Source: Clostridia bacterium (lineage in GTDB: Bacteria; Bacillota; Clostridia; Oscillospirales; CAG-272). Taken from it: a stretch of 36,939 nucleotides of DNA. Position 1 is the stretch's first letter. Each line of letters opens with the position of its first letter. This document shows, piece after piece, positions 1 to 7,602 of the stretch. A program made the position numbers and the translations under genes. The DNA lies in assembly GCA_017482495.1 (NCBI GenBank), contig JAFUMU010000076.1:1-36939 (forward strand), written 5' to 3'. Under the pieces are notes generated by a model. It was given only the letters and a program-made list of their open reading frames with translations, was not told the DNA's origin and ran no database searches.

Positions 1-33
1 GGCTAGCGCTCTAACCAACTGAGCTACCGGGCC
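1..33 (-). tRNA. tRNA gene, 5' half only (cut by window edge), isotype uncertain
   Basis: Read on the minus strand the segment gives an acceptor strand GGCCCGG, a D-arm GCTC...GAGC and the first half of the anticodon stem before the window ends. The anticodon is outside the window. The acceptor sequence is compatible with tRNA-Asp or tRNA-Ile, but this cannot be decided here. It begins 3 nt after the CCA end of the tRNA-Val gene upstream in transcription, so the two are almost certainly co-transcribed. Confidence 0.8.
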
Positions 34-36
34 ATT

Positions 37-112
37 TGGTGGAAACAATAGGGCTCGAACCTATGACCCTCTGCTTGTAAGGCAGATGCTCTCCCAACTG
101 AGCTATGCTTCC
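37..112 (-). tRNA. tRNA-Val (anticodon TAC)
   Basis: The minus strand folds into a complete cloverleaf: acceptor GGAAGCA/TGTTTCC with one G-U pair, D-arm GCTC/GAGC, anticodon stem TCTGC/GCAGA, anticodon loop CTTACAA with anticodon TAC, and T-arm ATAGG/CCTAT with loop TTCGAGC. The discriminator base is A, and the CCA end is encoded in the DNA (positions 37-39). TAC reads valine GUA codons. It is followed 3 nt later by the partial tRNA at the window edge. Confidence 0.95.
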
Positions 113-145
113 ATCTCTTTGCCGCTTTTCTCACGCGGCTTGATT

Positions 146-174
146 ATTATAACAAATACCTATACGTTTGTCAA
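146..174 (-). promoter_or_regulatory. Promoter of the tRNA pair
   Basis: On the minus strand a perfect TTGACA (169-174) is separated by exactly 17 bp from a perfect TATAAT (146-151). It lies 34 bp before the 5' end of tRNA-Val, as expected for a strong stable-RNA promoter. Confidence 0.85.
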
Positions 175-240
175 CACATTTTTTCAACTTTTTTTGTATT
201 TTTTTCGGTTTTACATTTTCAACAAAACACAGTTTTTTCG

Positions 241-269
241 TTTACAAATCTTGTGCTTTATGATATAAT
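241..269 (+). promoter_or_regulatory. Promoter of the threonine aldolase family gene
   Basis: TTTACA (241-246), a 17-bp spacer and a perfect TATAAT (264-269) lie 27 bp before the start codon at 297. A GAGGTG ribosome site lies in between. Confidence 0.8.
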
Positions 270-296
270 CTTATCAGCTTTTTTATGAGGTGAATT

Positions 297-1322
297 ATGT
301 ACAGATTTAATTGTGACTACCTTGAAGGTGCCCATCCCGAAATCATTCGTCGCCTTTCCGAAACCAACTTGCAACAGACAGCCTCTTACGGTGCTGACGA
401 ATATAGCGAAAGAGCTCGAGAAAAAATAAAAACAGCCTGTCAATGTCCAAATGCCAAAGTATATTTCCTTGTTGGCGGCACTCAGTCAAACTATGCTGTT
501 CTTGATTCACTGCTTAAAAACTATGAGGGCGTTATTTCTGCAGACACGGGGCATATCAATGTTCACGAAGCAGGCGCTATCGAATTCTCCGGTCATAAGA
601 TTCTGACCATACCCGCACACGACGGCAAGCTGGACCCATGTGATGTTGAAAAATACCTAAACTCATTCTACGCTGATGGCACCTATCCACACATGGTACG
701 TCCCGGAGCTATTTATATCTCCCATCCCTCTGAGTACGGTACACTTTACACAAAAGATCAACTCATATCACTCAGAGAGCTTTGCGATCGATTTGGAATG
801 AAGCTATATCTGGACGGAGCCCGCCTCGGCTACGGTCTTGCTGCAGAAAACACAGATGTCGGTCTTCCCGAGATCGCAAAATACTGTCATGCATTTTACA
901 TTGGGGGAACAAAGGTTGGGGCACTGTTTGGTGAAGCTGTTGTGTTCACTGATGAGAGTGACGGGAATTATTTTTTTACAGAAATGAAACAACACGGTGC
1001 ACTTCTTGCCAAAGGCAGGATACTTGGGCTTCAGTTTGATACTCTTTTCACCGACGATCTTTACTTTAATATCGGACGTCATGCTATCTCTCTTGCAATG
1101 AAGATCAAACGTGAATTTACCAAAAAAGGCTATCTCACATATCTTGACTCATACACTAATCAGCAATTCTTCATTCTTGAAGAAAGCAAGCTATGTGAGC
1201 TTCTTGAGAAAGTTATTATCGACGATTGGGGACCTATGGGAGCCGGAAAGCGTCTCGTGCGTATAACCACCTCCTGGGCAACTACAGAGGAAGCTGTAGA
1301 CTATCTGATATCATTAATATAA
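297..1322 (+). CDS. Threonine aldolase family / beta-eliminating-lyase-fold PLP enzyme
   Basis: A 341-residue cytosolic fold-type I PLP enzyme of the low-specificity L-threonine aldolase family, which cleaves L-threonine or allo-threonine to glycine and acetaldehyde. Visible landmarks are the N-terminal SYGADEY segment, the cofactor-side GGTQSN motif near residue 60, the LDGARLG motif with Asp173, which would pair with the pyridine nitrogen, and the Schiff-base lysine candidate Lys206 in GGTKVGAL. Length matches the family (about 335-345). The ATG is preceded by GAGGTG at good spacing and by a clear promoter. The gene is monocistronic and ends in a strong terminator shared with the convergent surface-protein operon. 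Substrate preference cannot be told from sequence; other amino-acid beta-eliminating relatives remain possible. Confidence 0.85.
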   Translation: MYRFNCDYLEGAHPEIIRRLSETNLQQTASYGADEYSERAREKIKTACQCPNAKVYFLVGGTQSNYAVLDSLLKNYEGVISADTGHINVHEAGAIEFSGHKILTIPAHDGKLDPCDVEKYLNSFYADGTYPHMVRPGAIYISHPSEYGTLYTKDQLISLRELCDRFGMKLYLDGARLGYGLAAENTDVGLPEIAKYCHAFYIGGTKVGALFGEAVVFTDESDGNYFFTEMKQHGALLAKGRILGLQFDTLFTDDLYFNIGRHAISLAMKIKREFTKKGYLTYLDSYTNQQFFILEESKLCELLEKVIIDDWGPMGAGKRLVRITTSWATTEEAVDYLISLI

Positions 1323-1323
1323 C

Positions 1324-1354
1324 AAAGAAGCGCATCCTACGGGTGCGCTTCTTT
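1324..1354 (+). terminator. Bidirectional Rho-independent terminator
   Basis: A hairpin with stem AAGAAGCGCA (1325-1334) and TGCGCTTCTT (1344-1353) plus flanking A-T pairs is followed on the plus strand by a T-run. It sits between two convergent genes and directly downstream of the stop codon at 1359 on the minus strand, so it probably also ends the long minus-strand operon. Confidence 0.85.
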
Positions 1355-1358
1355 TTGT

Positions 1359-2816
1359 TTATTCAAAAATACTAGACTTTTTCTTTCTTGTTACAAAGAG
1401 GCATACAAGAATTGCTGCACTCGCACCAAAGAGGATAATGGGTGTGATCATACTATCACCTGTAGGGGGAGCTGAGGGAGGAGTATAATCATATATATTC
1501 TCAAATGCGCATTCAACTGCTTCTGCGGTTTTTCCATTTACAGTAATCGCTGTTTCAAGAACATTATCCATCTCATTAAGGATTATCTCCACAGAGATAT
1601 CATAAACATTTGTATCATAGGTTACGTGATCCTTAGCCTCATTCTTTTCATGCAACTTGTAATTAAATGTCTTGCCTGCATCCTCCGCAGAGAAGTTAAG
1701 CTCTACATTAGCATTACCATCTTTATCAGAAACAAGAACTATCTGCTTGCCGCCGTCGGTATCTTCTAGGATGAATCGGAATCCCTCGGGTCCTATTTCC
1801 TCTTCTCCCTTATTAATTACAGTCTTATCTACAGAAAGGTTTACCTTTACATCTTCGGGAATAGGCTTGATCTCAGGCACGAATGTGTTATTAAACACAA
1901 CTTCCATAGCAAACATTCCATTTGCTTCGTCCTTGGTTACTGTAATATTCTGGGCTACTACAACATCAACCACATCCAATTCGCCGTCCATATCAGGGTC
2001 GCCTACAACAACGTTGAAGTGGTTAACGGACTTATCATAGTCGATCTCATCAAGCGCTCCTTCTATCTCGGAAACGCGGAAAGAATATGTTCCTGCTTCG
2101 GAGAATTCCAGTGAATGGATAGTATCGCTGAAATCAAACTTATTGAAATCAGTATTCTCAGCGTCGTATGTTACAGTTTCAATTCCTATATCCACCCATT
2201 CTCCGTCTTTATTCTTAAATTCAAGAAGGAATGAGAATGTGTCGCCTTCCTGCCAATCTCTACCCTCAAGCACCTTAGTACCTGTAAGATCGACATTTTC
2301 GGCAGACGTCTTATCAGGAGTGTAAATATTAGTAATATCAATAACAACTGATCCGCTTGAAGGGATAACAGCTTCCTTGGTATCCTCGCCGTCCTTGACA
2401 GCAAAGCCCTTACCCATAGAGTCTGTAACCTCTGTTACCTTTACCTTAGTACCCTCATCAAGATTCTCGATGCCCACAGGAGCCCCTGGCTTAACAAAAA
2501 CCGTCAAAACACCGTTTTTATCAGTGGTGACCATGCCCTCAGAAGTCTCGATTTTGGTATTTGCATAGAAAGTGCCCAAATCAACTTTAAATTCAAATTT
2601 AACATCATCAGGATAAACATAATCATCTCCAAAGGGATGCTCTACCGTTTTGTTAAGGATAAGGTCGCTGACAAGTCCCTTGAACGGAAGAAAAATGTTT
2701 ATAATAGAGTCAGTTTTAGTGACAACGAATGCCATAGTAGTCTGCATAGTTGCTGTAAAAAGCATAATAAGCGCCACAAGTAACGCAGATATTCTGAATA
2801 ATTTACGAGTATTCAA
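1359..2816 (-). CDS. Sortase-anchored surface protein with three isopeptide-type pilin domains
   Basis: A 485-residue secreted, wall-anchored protein. Residues 1-30 are a conventional Sec signal peptide, not the SipW type of its neighbours. Three consecutive beta domains each show the Lys-Glu-Asn pattern of Spy0128/FctA-like intramolecular isopeptide domains: about 50-168 (K56, E129, N163), 173-315 (K181, E250, N309/N310) and 323-445 (K331, E390, N440). The C-terminus has an LPXTG-like sorting motif PPTGD (450-454), a membrane helix (about 457-475) and an RKKK tail. Initiation is at a TTG, chosen because AGGAGG precedes it by 7 nt. As last gene of the SipW array it is likely the covalently anchored partner or shaft protein. 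No sortase gene is in the window. Domain names come from pattern recognition only. Confidence 0.85.
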   Translation of the reverse strand: MNTRKLFRISALLVALIMLFTATMQTTMAFVVTKTDSIINIFLPFKGLVSDLILNKTVEHPFGDDYVYPDDVKFEFKVDLGTFYANTKIETSEGMVTTDKNGVLTVFVKPGAPVGIENLDEGTKVKVTEVTDSMGKGFAVKDGEDTKEAVIPSSGSVVIDITNIYTPDKTSAENVDLTGTKVLEGRDWQEGDTFSFLLEFKNKDGEWVDIGIETVTYDAENTDFNKFDFSDTIHSLEFSEAGTYSFRVSEIEGALDEIDYDKSVNHFNVVVGDPDMDGELDVVDVVVAQNITVTKDEANGMFAMEVVFNNTFVPEIKPIPEDVKVNLSVDKTVINKGEEEIGPEGFRFILEDTDGGKQIVLVSDKDGNANVELNFSAEDAGKTFNYKLHEKNEAKDHVTYDTNVYDISVEIILNEMDNVLETAITVNGKTAEAVECAFENIYDYTPPSAPPTGDSMITPIILFGASAAILVCLFVTRKKKSSIFE

Positions 2817-2851
2817 AATCGTACCTCCTTTTTAAATCTCGAAATCTTATT

Positions 2852-2912
2852 CGGCAAGCAAAATGCACGAATCCATCATACACTTTGCTTGCCGCCACTC
2901 CCGAGGGAGTGG
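2852..2912 (-). repeat. Intercistronic double-hairpin element DH1
   Basis: In the transcript, hairpin I (CCACTCC/GGAGTGG, 2895-2912) starts 14 nt after the stop codon of the upstream gene. It is followed with no gap by hairpin II (CGGCAAGCAAA 2852-2862 paired with TTTGCTTGCCG 2884-2894). No U-run follows, so it does not look like an ordinary terminator. The next ribosome site is about 20 nt downstream. Confidence 0.8.
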
Positions 2913-2926
2913 GGCAAATAATATAA

Positions 2927-4765
2927 TTACTTATTATTGTAAATAACTGTTACGCCGTCGTGAGTAGCCACACCATAAGTGCAGTAACGATGATCGGCGG
3001 GTCCACCATAAAGCTGGTCAAATACTAAAAGAACATGATGATCCTCGCCTGCATTATGAACGTGATTATCGTCTACAACAGTATTGCCGTTAGCGTCTGT
3101 AGGATGACCGTAACGAATGTTAGTGTATGCATCTACGCTGGTTCCTGCCTGAACGCGCACATAGGGATAACCCGTACCTGCAAACTCGCAGTAAGTGTAA
3201 TTTGCCCAATCACCGTAAATAACAGTTACGTTTTCACATGTGAGATTGGGGGCTGCTGCATTAGTAACAGCATCGTCAGTAGCAGTATGACCGGTTCTAC
3301 CGATGAGCATACCGCAGTTACGATATGCATACCACTGGTAAGCAGAAACTACGTCGTTAACAGCGTCAATTCTGCAGGCAACAGTACAGTCCTTCATATA
3401 GTAATTTCCGCTCGCTCCTGCGCCGCCAATGATGCCGCCGCTCGCGTTGCCAAAGTCGCCCCACTGACCGCCAATAACCGTGGATTCGTCGATGTTGCAG
3501 TTGATGTACTTATGATCACCGCTCGCCCAACCAACAATTCCGCCTGCATAATACTGATAGTCAGCAACATCAGAATTCTTTACAGTTATATTCTCAAATG
3601 TACAATCACCGTAAGCAGTAGCAGCAACAGTACCACAGAGACCATTCTCACCGGAAATGCTTGCGTTATCCATAACGAGATTCTTAATGGTCGCATTCTC
3701 AACGAGGCCAAACAAACCAAGACCCAAGTCATCATAGTAGTAACCGTTATCAAGAGCCCATGTATTCTGGCTCATGTTAGCAATTGTGTATCCTCGACCG
3801 TCGAATGTACCCTTAAATGCAGCATCATTTCTATAAGAACCGATGGGATCAAATACATGGCCTGCAAGGTCAATATTATTGCCAAGAGTTACAGTTTTAC
3901 CCTCAAAGGTTTCGCCTGCATCTACAAGCTTAGCAAAAGCTGCAAGTTCAGCCGCAGAGGTAATTACATACTCATCGGCATCCTTAACAACGTATTTGCC
4001 ATCTGCACCAATCACAGGCTCGCCGTCTGCATCTAAAGAACAGAACATAGCGAAATCTGCGCTTGCACCATCCCAATAGGAATAAGGTGCATAGTCACCA
4101 TTAAGACCGGCCCACTGCTCCTTGTAAGCTTCAACAGCCTCAAGAGCTGTAGCGAAGCTGTCCACCTGACAAGCATAAGCGTTAACAAATATGATGGGAT
4201 TGCCATCTTCGTTGATATTCCATTCAAGAGGTGTTACCTCACCGTTCTCAACGTGAGCAAGGTTACCCTCAGGATCGATATCTATATGGTCGTCCATATA
4301 AACCTTATAGATAACATCCTCTGTTGTTACACCGGGCGTGAGAACTGTGTCATAGCATACTATGTAGAGATTGTACTTAACACCGTCAATTGTTACGGTA
4401 TCAATGTTCCACTCGCCGTCCTTCATCCAATTCCACTTACCTTCTGCAACAGAATCAGCATTGTAATTGAAGTGAACTACATTCTTAGATGCATCATCAC
4501 TGTCGAGCGCTGCAGGAATTGCGATCGTTGCCCAAACCCAAGCATCATTTTTACCTGTGTTTGTAATAGTGGGCTTCTTTGTGATATCAACACCGGGTAT
4601 AAGCTCAGAACCGTGAGCAAAATCTTCGTTGAGTCTGATATCAACATTACCAATAGTAAAAACATTGGTCTTCGCGTCTCTGTCTGTGAGGTATGCAAGG
4701 GTTCCGCCGATAGCGAGAGCTGCAACCAGCACAAGACTGAGAGTTGTCAAAAGAATCTTTTTCAT
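2927..4765 (-). CDS. TasA/CalY-like SipW-dependent surface protein with GLUG-type passenger
   Basis: A 612-residue protein. The N-terminus is a SipW-dependent-type signal peptide (GGTLAYLTD at about 19-27) followed by a TasA/CalY-like beta domain to about residue 215. That domain has the subfamily-A landmarks VFTIGNVDI, IPGVDI and TNTGKNDAWVW, and closes with a CQVDSFATALEAV segment. The rest (about 245-612) starts with an ITSAAELAAFAKLV lead-in and has FKGTFDGRGYTI and GLFG motifs, as in GLUG-repeat or beta-helix surface proteins. The frame stays open 13 codons further upstream, but the ATG at 4765 was chosen because AAGGAGGAG lies just before it and the signal peptide starts there. Its N-terminal domain is closest to the 5973-7466 gene. 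Function is probably extracellular fibre or matrix; the passenger ligand is unknown. Confidence 0.85.
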   Translation of the reverse strand: MKKILLTTLSLVLVAALAIGGTLAYLTDRDAKTNVFTIGNVDIRLNEDFAHGSELIPGVDITKKPTITNTGKNDAWVWATIAIPAALDSDDASKNVVHFNYNADSVAEGKWNWMKDGEWNIDTVTIDGVKYNLYIVCYDTVLTPGVTTEDVIYKVYMDDHIDIDPEGNLAHVENGEVTPLEWNINEDGNPIIFVNAYACQVDSFATALEAVEAYKEQWAGLNGDYAPYSYWDGASADFAMFCSLDADGEPVIGADGKYVVKDADEYVITSAAELAAFAKLVDAGETFEGKTVTLGNNIDLAGHVFDPIGSYRNDAAFKGTFDGRGYTIANMSQNTWALDNGYYYDDLGLGLFGLVENATIKNLVMDNASISGENGLCGTVAATAYGDCTFENITVKNSDVADYQYYAGGIVGWASGDHKYINCNIDESTVIGGQWGDFGNASGGIIGGAGASGNYYMKDCTVACRIDAVNDVVSAYQWYAYRNCGMLIGRTGHTATDDAVTNAAAPNLTCENVTVIYGDWANYTYCEFAGTGYPYVRVQAGTSVDAYTNIRYGHPTDANGNTVVDDNHVHNAGEDHHVLLVFDQLYGGPADHRYCTYGVATHDGVTVIYNNK

Positions 4766-4792
4766 TTGACGTCTCCTCCTTATTCGATTTTT

Positions 4793-4829
4793 CAGCATTA
4801 ACAAACGGACCGCGCTCCGTGTAATGCTG
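4793..4829 (-). other. Leader hairpin upstream of the 2927-4765 gene
   Basis: CAGCATTA (4793-4800) pairs with TAATGCTG (4822-4829), with a second stem ACGGA/TCCGT inside. It ends about 27 nt before the start codon, just upstream of the ribosome site. It belongs to the longest intercistronic gap of the array (328 nt) and has no counterpart in the other gaps. Confidence 0.55.
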
Positions 4830-4900
4830 TCAAATCCGGAGGCAGTTTATCTACTAATATTAAACGTCGAGGTTTTCGTCAAAATGACGAATCCGAGAGG

Positions 4901-4933
4901 TCTATACCCCCCCCCCGTTGTTCATGATGCCAA
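4901..4933 (-). promoter_or_regulatory. Possible internal promoter with a 10-bp G tract in its spacer
   Basis: On the minus strand TTGGCA (4928-4933) is followed after 21 bp by TATAGA (4901-4906). The last 10 bases of the spacer are an uninterrupted G tract (C at 4907-4916 on the plus strand). The present spacing is too long for a good promoter; a tract of 6 would give 17 bp. This is speculative but the homopolymer itself is certain in the given sequence. Confidence 0.3.
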
Positions 4934-4999
4934 TTTGTGCAATTTTCATAATTATTTTTCCTCTCTTGCATTTTATCGGCTTTCGCCGTTTTATTTGAT

Positions 5000-5085
5000 C
5001 GGCGATGAAAAGGTATATTGTTTTTGCACTGCCTGCAACTCGGGCTAATATACCCTTTCATCGCCGCCCATCCATAATGGATGGG
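5000..5085 (-). repeat. Intercistronic double-hairpin element DH2
   Basis: Hairpin I (CCCATCCA/TGGATGGG, 5067-5085) lies 8 nt after the upstream stop codon. Hairpin II is directly adjacent: 5000-5018 pairs with 5048-5066 (base CGGCGATGAAA/TTTCATCGCCG, about 19 pairs with one mismatch). Compared with DH1 both stems differ in sequence but keep pairing. Confidence 0.8.
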
Positions 5086-5093
5086 GGTGTTTT

Positions 5094-5861
5094 TTATTTA
5101 GTCCAGGGGTGTGCACTTCCGAATGTTGCGTCAAATGCGGCATCGACAGTTTTGAATCCTGCCGCCTGCACGCCCTGGGAAATTGCGATAACATTATATT
5201 CCTCGCCCATCATATTGATCTCTTCCATATCTGTATCGTTATCAAAGAACAACTGGAGAAGACTGGGACGTGTTGTTTCTCCCGTTGCGATCTTACCGCC
5301 GGGATGAACTGAGTCAGTTCCTGTATATGTGGCGCAGATCACGTAGTAATTAACACCGTCAATTTCTACAGGTGTTGTATCCCACTCAGACCATGTCCAA
5401 TGAGTATCGTTGATATTGATATGCATTATCTCATCAAAACGATCAAAGGAAAGCTCTCCTGCTTCAAAAGCAAACCAAGTGCGCACATATGCTTCGTTTT
5501 TGCCTGTATTTTCAACAAACACGAATTTGTCGATCACATTCTGAATATCGCCGCTAAAAAGTGTACTTGAACCTCCTGTAGGCCACATCTGAGGCTCTGC
5601 GTCCCATTCAATAGTATCATAGACTGCGGGATAAAATGCCTTACCGTTTGTAAAAGGCTCGAGACCGTATTCATCAAGAGATCTGGTCTGCGCCTTTCTC
5701 TGAAGCTCAACTTGCTCGATCTTTATCTGACCAAAGGTAAACACATTTACCTTACCGTCTCTGTCAGTAAGAAACGCGATAGTTGCCGAAATCGCTATAG
5801 CCGCCACAAGTGTGTATGCTATACCAAGCAATACCGCTTTCTTTACATTAATTTTTTTCAT
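5094..5861 (-). CDS. TasA/CalY-like SipW-dependent surface protein, core-only subfamily B
   Basis: A 255-residue secreted protein consisting only of a SipW-type signal peptide (SATIAFLTD at about 25-33) and one TasA-like core. Subfamily-B landmarks are VFTFGQIKIEQVELQR, the NVIDKFVFVENTGKNEAYVRTWFAFE-type segment at mid-length, an HWTW motif, PSLLQLF and the closing SQGVQAAGFKTVDAAFDATFG-type segment ending in HPWTK. The protein stops exactly where its paralogs at 7603 and 10295 continue into a beta-helix passenger. An AGGAG site precedes the ATG. A double hairpin lies in the gap on each side. Likely an extracellular fibre or matrix subunit; direct evidence for polymerisation is lacking. Confidence 0.85.
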   Translation of the reverse strand: MKKINVKKAVLLGIAYTLVAAIAISATIAFLTDRDGKVNVFTFGQIKIEQVELQRKAQTRSLDEYGLEPFTNGKAFYPAVYDTIEWDAEPQMWPTGGSSTLFSGDIQNVIDKFVFVENTGKNEAYVRTWFAFEAGELSFDRFDEIMHININDTHWTWSEWDTTPVEIDGVNYYVICATYTGTDSVHPGGKIATGETTRPSLLQLFFDNDTDMEEINMMGEEYNVIAISQGVQAAGFKTVDAAFDATFGSAHPWTK

Positions 5862-5888
5862 CTATATACTCCTTTCGGGTTGCCGTTT

Positions 5889-5954
5889 CGGTGATGAAAG
5901 CGCACATAATCAATCTTATATACCCTTTCATCGCCGCCCATCCCGAAGGATGGG
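5889..5954 (-). repeat. Intercistronic double-hairpin element DH3
   Basis: Hairpin I CCCATCC/GGATGGG (5937-5954) closes a TTCG tetraloop when read as RNA and starts 18 nt after the upstream stop codon. Hairpin II abuts it: CGGTGATGAAAG (5889-5900) with CTTTCATCGCCG (5925-5936), where one C is replaced by T to keep a G-U pair. Confidence 0.8.
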
Positions 5955-5972
5955 GGCAATTAATTTTTTTAA

Positions 5973-7466
5973 TTATTTACGAACGTCGCAGGGGGTTGCC
6001 TGATCTGCACCGTTAACAGTGCATGTGATCTCATCCTGGAGAGTGATCTTTATGTTCTCTCTGCTACCCTCGAATACTGTATCTGCGTCGTAGTTGAATA
6101 CTACTGTGCTTCCTGTGTTTGTAGCACCTTCATCCCAAATGTCGATACCTGTTGTACCACCCTTGATTGTGGAATCCTTGATATCAAGTGAAATGTGCCA
6201 GAGGTTGGCAAGATATGCCTGGATACCGATATTGCCACCTGTGATATCACAGTTGACCATAGAACCGATTCTGCCGGCACCGTTCAGGAAAATACCGTTT
6301 GATGTTGCATTGATCTTAACGTTCTCCATGCTTCCGATTGCAAGCTCACTTGTAGTACGATAGCACTCAATACCGTTTGTTACGCCGTTGATTGTAACAT
6401 TCTTGATAGAACCAACGTAGCTATCGCCGCTCTGGATAGCAATACCGGCCTTTGTCTTGCCTGCTGTTTCTGCAACATTGATAGTTACGTTTTCAATAGC
6501 ACCAACCTGGAAAGCCTTAATAGCTGCCGTGTTACCTGTATGGTTGATAGTACCGTTAATGATGGATGCGCCACCCTTAAGGTCGATACCGCCCCAACCG
6601 CTCTCTGTTGTGATTGTATTACCGTCAAGGTTAATGGTAACAGCCTTTTCTACTACAAGTTTATCAGCTGCATCAGATCCGGCAATAATTGTATCCTCTT
6701 CGAGAGTAATGATATCTCCGTCCTCTGCGTTTTTGATAGCAGTCGCAAGAGATGCCTTATCTGTTCCTGTAACCTGGATGTTCTTGGGCTCTACGTATTC
6801 AGCACCACCGTTTGCGCCCCACTGAACACCGTATGCATCCATTGCTGCATATACATCATCAAAATTCTCTTCCTGAATTGCATATGCGCTTACGTGCATT
6901 TTAGGCATTGTGTTAACATTCCACTTAAGATCCTGTGTATTGCCATTTTCAACCCAGTAAAGGTTTCCTTCGGGGTCGATGTCAACGTGTGTATCAAGGT
7001 ATACCTTGTACATTGCGCTGTGTGCAGTAGTTTCGGATGCCTTAAGTACGTTCTTATAAGCTACTGTGTAAACATTGTACTCAACAGTATCAATTGTTGC
7101 TGTATCAATCATCCACGCGCCATCCTTTGTCCATGTCCAAACATCAAGAGACTCTGATGTCATATTGAAATGAACAATGTTCTTGGACGCATCAGTTGCA
7201 TCATCAAGCGCCTGAGGAATAGCGATCTCTACCCACACCCAAGCATCATTCTTGCCTGTGTTAGTAACTGTTACATCCTTTTTGATGTCAACTCCGGGAA
7301 TAAGCTGAGAGCCCTGAACGAAGTCATCATTGAGTGCAATGTCAACATTACCAACTGTGAAAACGTTGGTCTTTGCGTCTCTGTCTGTAAGGTATGCAAG
7401 TGTTCCGCCAATAGCGAGAGCTGCAACCAGTACAAAACTGAGAGCTGTCAGAAGAATTTTCTTCAT
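5973..7466 (-). CDS. TasA/CalY-like SipW-dependent protein with beta-helix passenger
   Basis: A 497-residue protein: SipW-type signal peptide (GGTLAYLTD), subfamily-A core to about residue 215 (VFTVGNVDI, IPGVDI, TNTGKNDAWVW, closing YAIQEENFDDVYAAMDAYG) and then a passenger of short beta-strand repeats. These are rich in GSIKNVTING / GSMENVKIN-type turns, the pattern of right-handed parallel beta-helix (pectate-lyase-like) surface domains. The first 42 residues are nearly the same as those of the 2927-4765 product. Two in-frame ATGs lie close to an AAAGGAG site; the one at 7466 has the usual spacing and begins the signal peptide, so it was chosen over 7472. No catalytic residues are obvious, so a binding or structural role is more likely than an enzyme. 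Confidence 0.85.
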   Translation of the reverse strand: MKKILLTALSFVLVAALAIGGTLAYLTDRDAKTNVFTVGNVDIALNDDFVQGSQLIPGVDIKKDVTVTNTGKNDAWVWVEIAIPQALDDATDASKNIVHFNMTSESLDVWTWTKDGAWMIDTATIDTVEYNVYTVAYKNVLKASETTAHSAMYKVYLDTHVDIDPEGNLYWVENGNTQDLKWNVNTMPKMHVSAYAIQEENFDDVYAAMDAYGVQWGANGGAEYVEPKNIQVTGTDKASLATAIKNAEDGDIITLEEDTIIAGSDAADKLVVEKAVTINLDGNTITTESGWGGIDLKGGASIINGTINHTGNTAAIKAFQVGAIENVTINVAETAGKTKAGIAIQSGDSYVGSIKNVTINGVTNGIECYRTTSELAIGSMENVKINATSNGIFLNGAGRIGSMVNCDITGGNIGIQAYLANLWHISLDIKDSTIKGGTTGIDIWDEGATNTGSTVVFNYDADTVFEGSRENIKITLQDEITCTVNGADQATPCDVRK

Positions 7467-7499
7467 CTTCATTTCTCCTTTAAATATTTTTTCGTCTTT

Positions 7500-7587
7500 C
7501 GGCGATGAAAAGGTACGATTCTTACTCATCATACCCTTTCATCGCCGCCTATTGACGGATTATCGTAAAACGACAACCCGCCAATAG
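7500..7587 (-). repeat. Intercistronic double-hairpin element DH4
   Basis: Hairpin II (CGGCGATGAAAAGGTA 7500-7515 with TACCCTTTCATCGCCG 7532-7547, one mismatch) resembles DH2. Hairpin I has a completely different sequence, CTATTG...CAATAG (7549-7587) with an inner CGG/CCG stem and a longer apical part. It still sits 15 nt after the stop codon and abuts hairpin II within 1 nt. Confidence 0.75.
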
Positions 7588-7602
7588 TACGATTATGATA
7601 CT

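Noticed and set aside
1359..2816. SipW-dependent substrate number ten
   Set aside because: Its signal peptide lacks the xTxAxL pattern and the following TasA-like core; it has a conventional Sec signal and a sorting signal instead.
3035..4036. 333-codon open frame on the plus strand opposite a TasA-like gene
   Set aside because: Shadow of the true gene; Ser/Val/Cys-rich reverse reading with no domain signature and no ribosome site.
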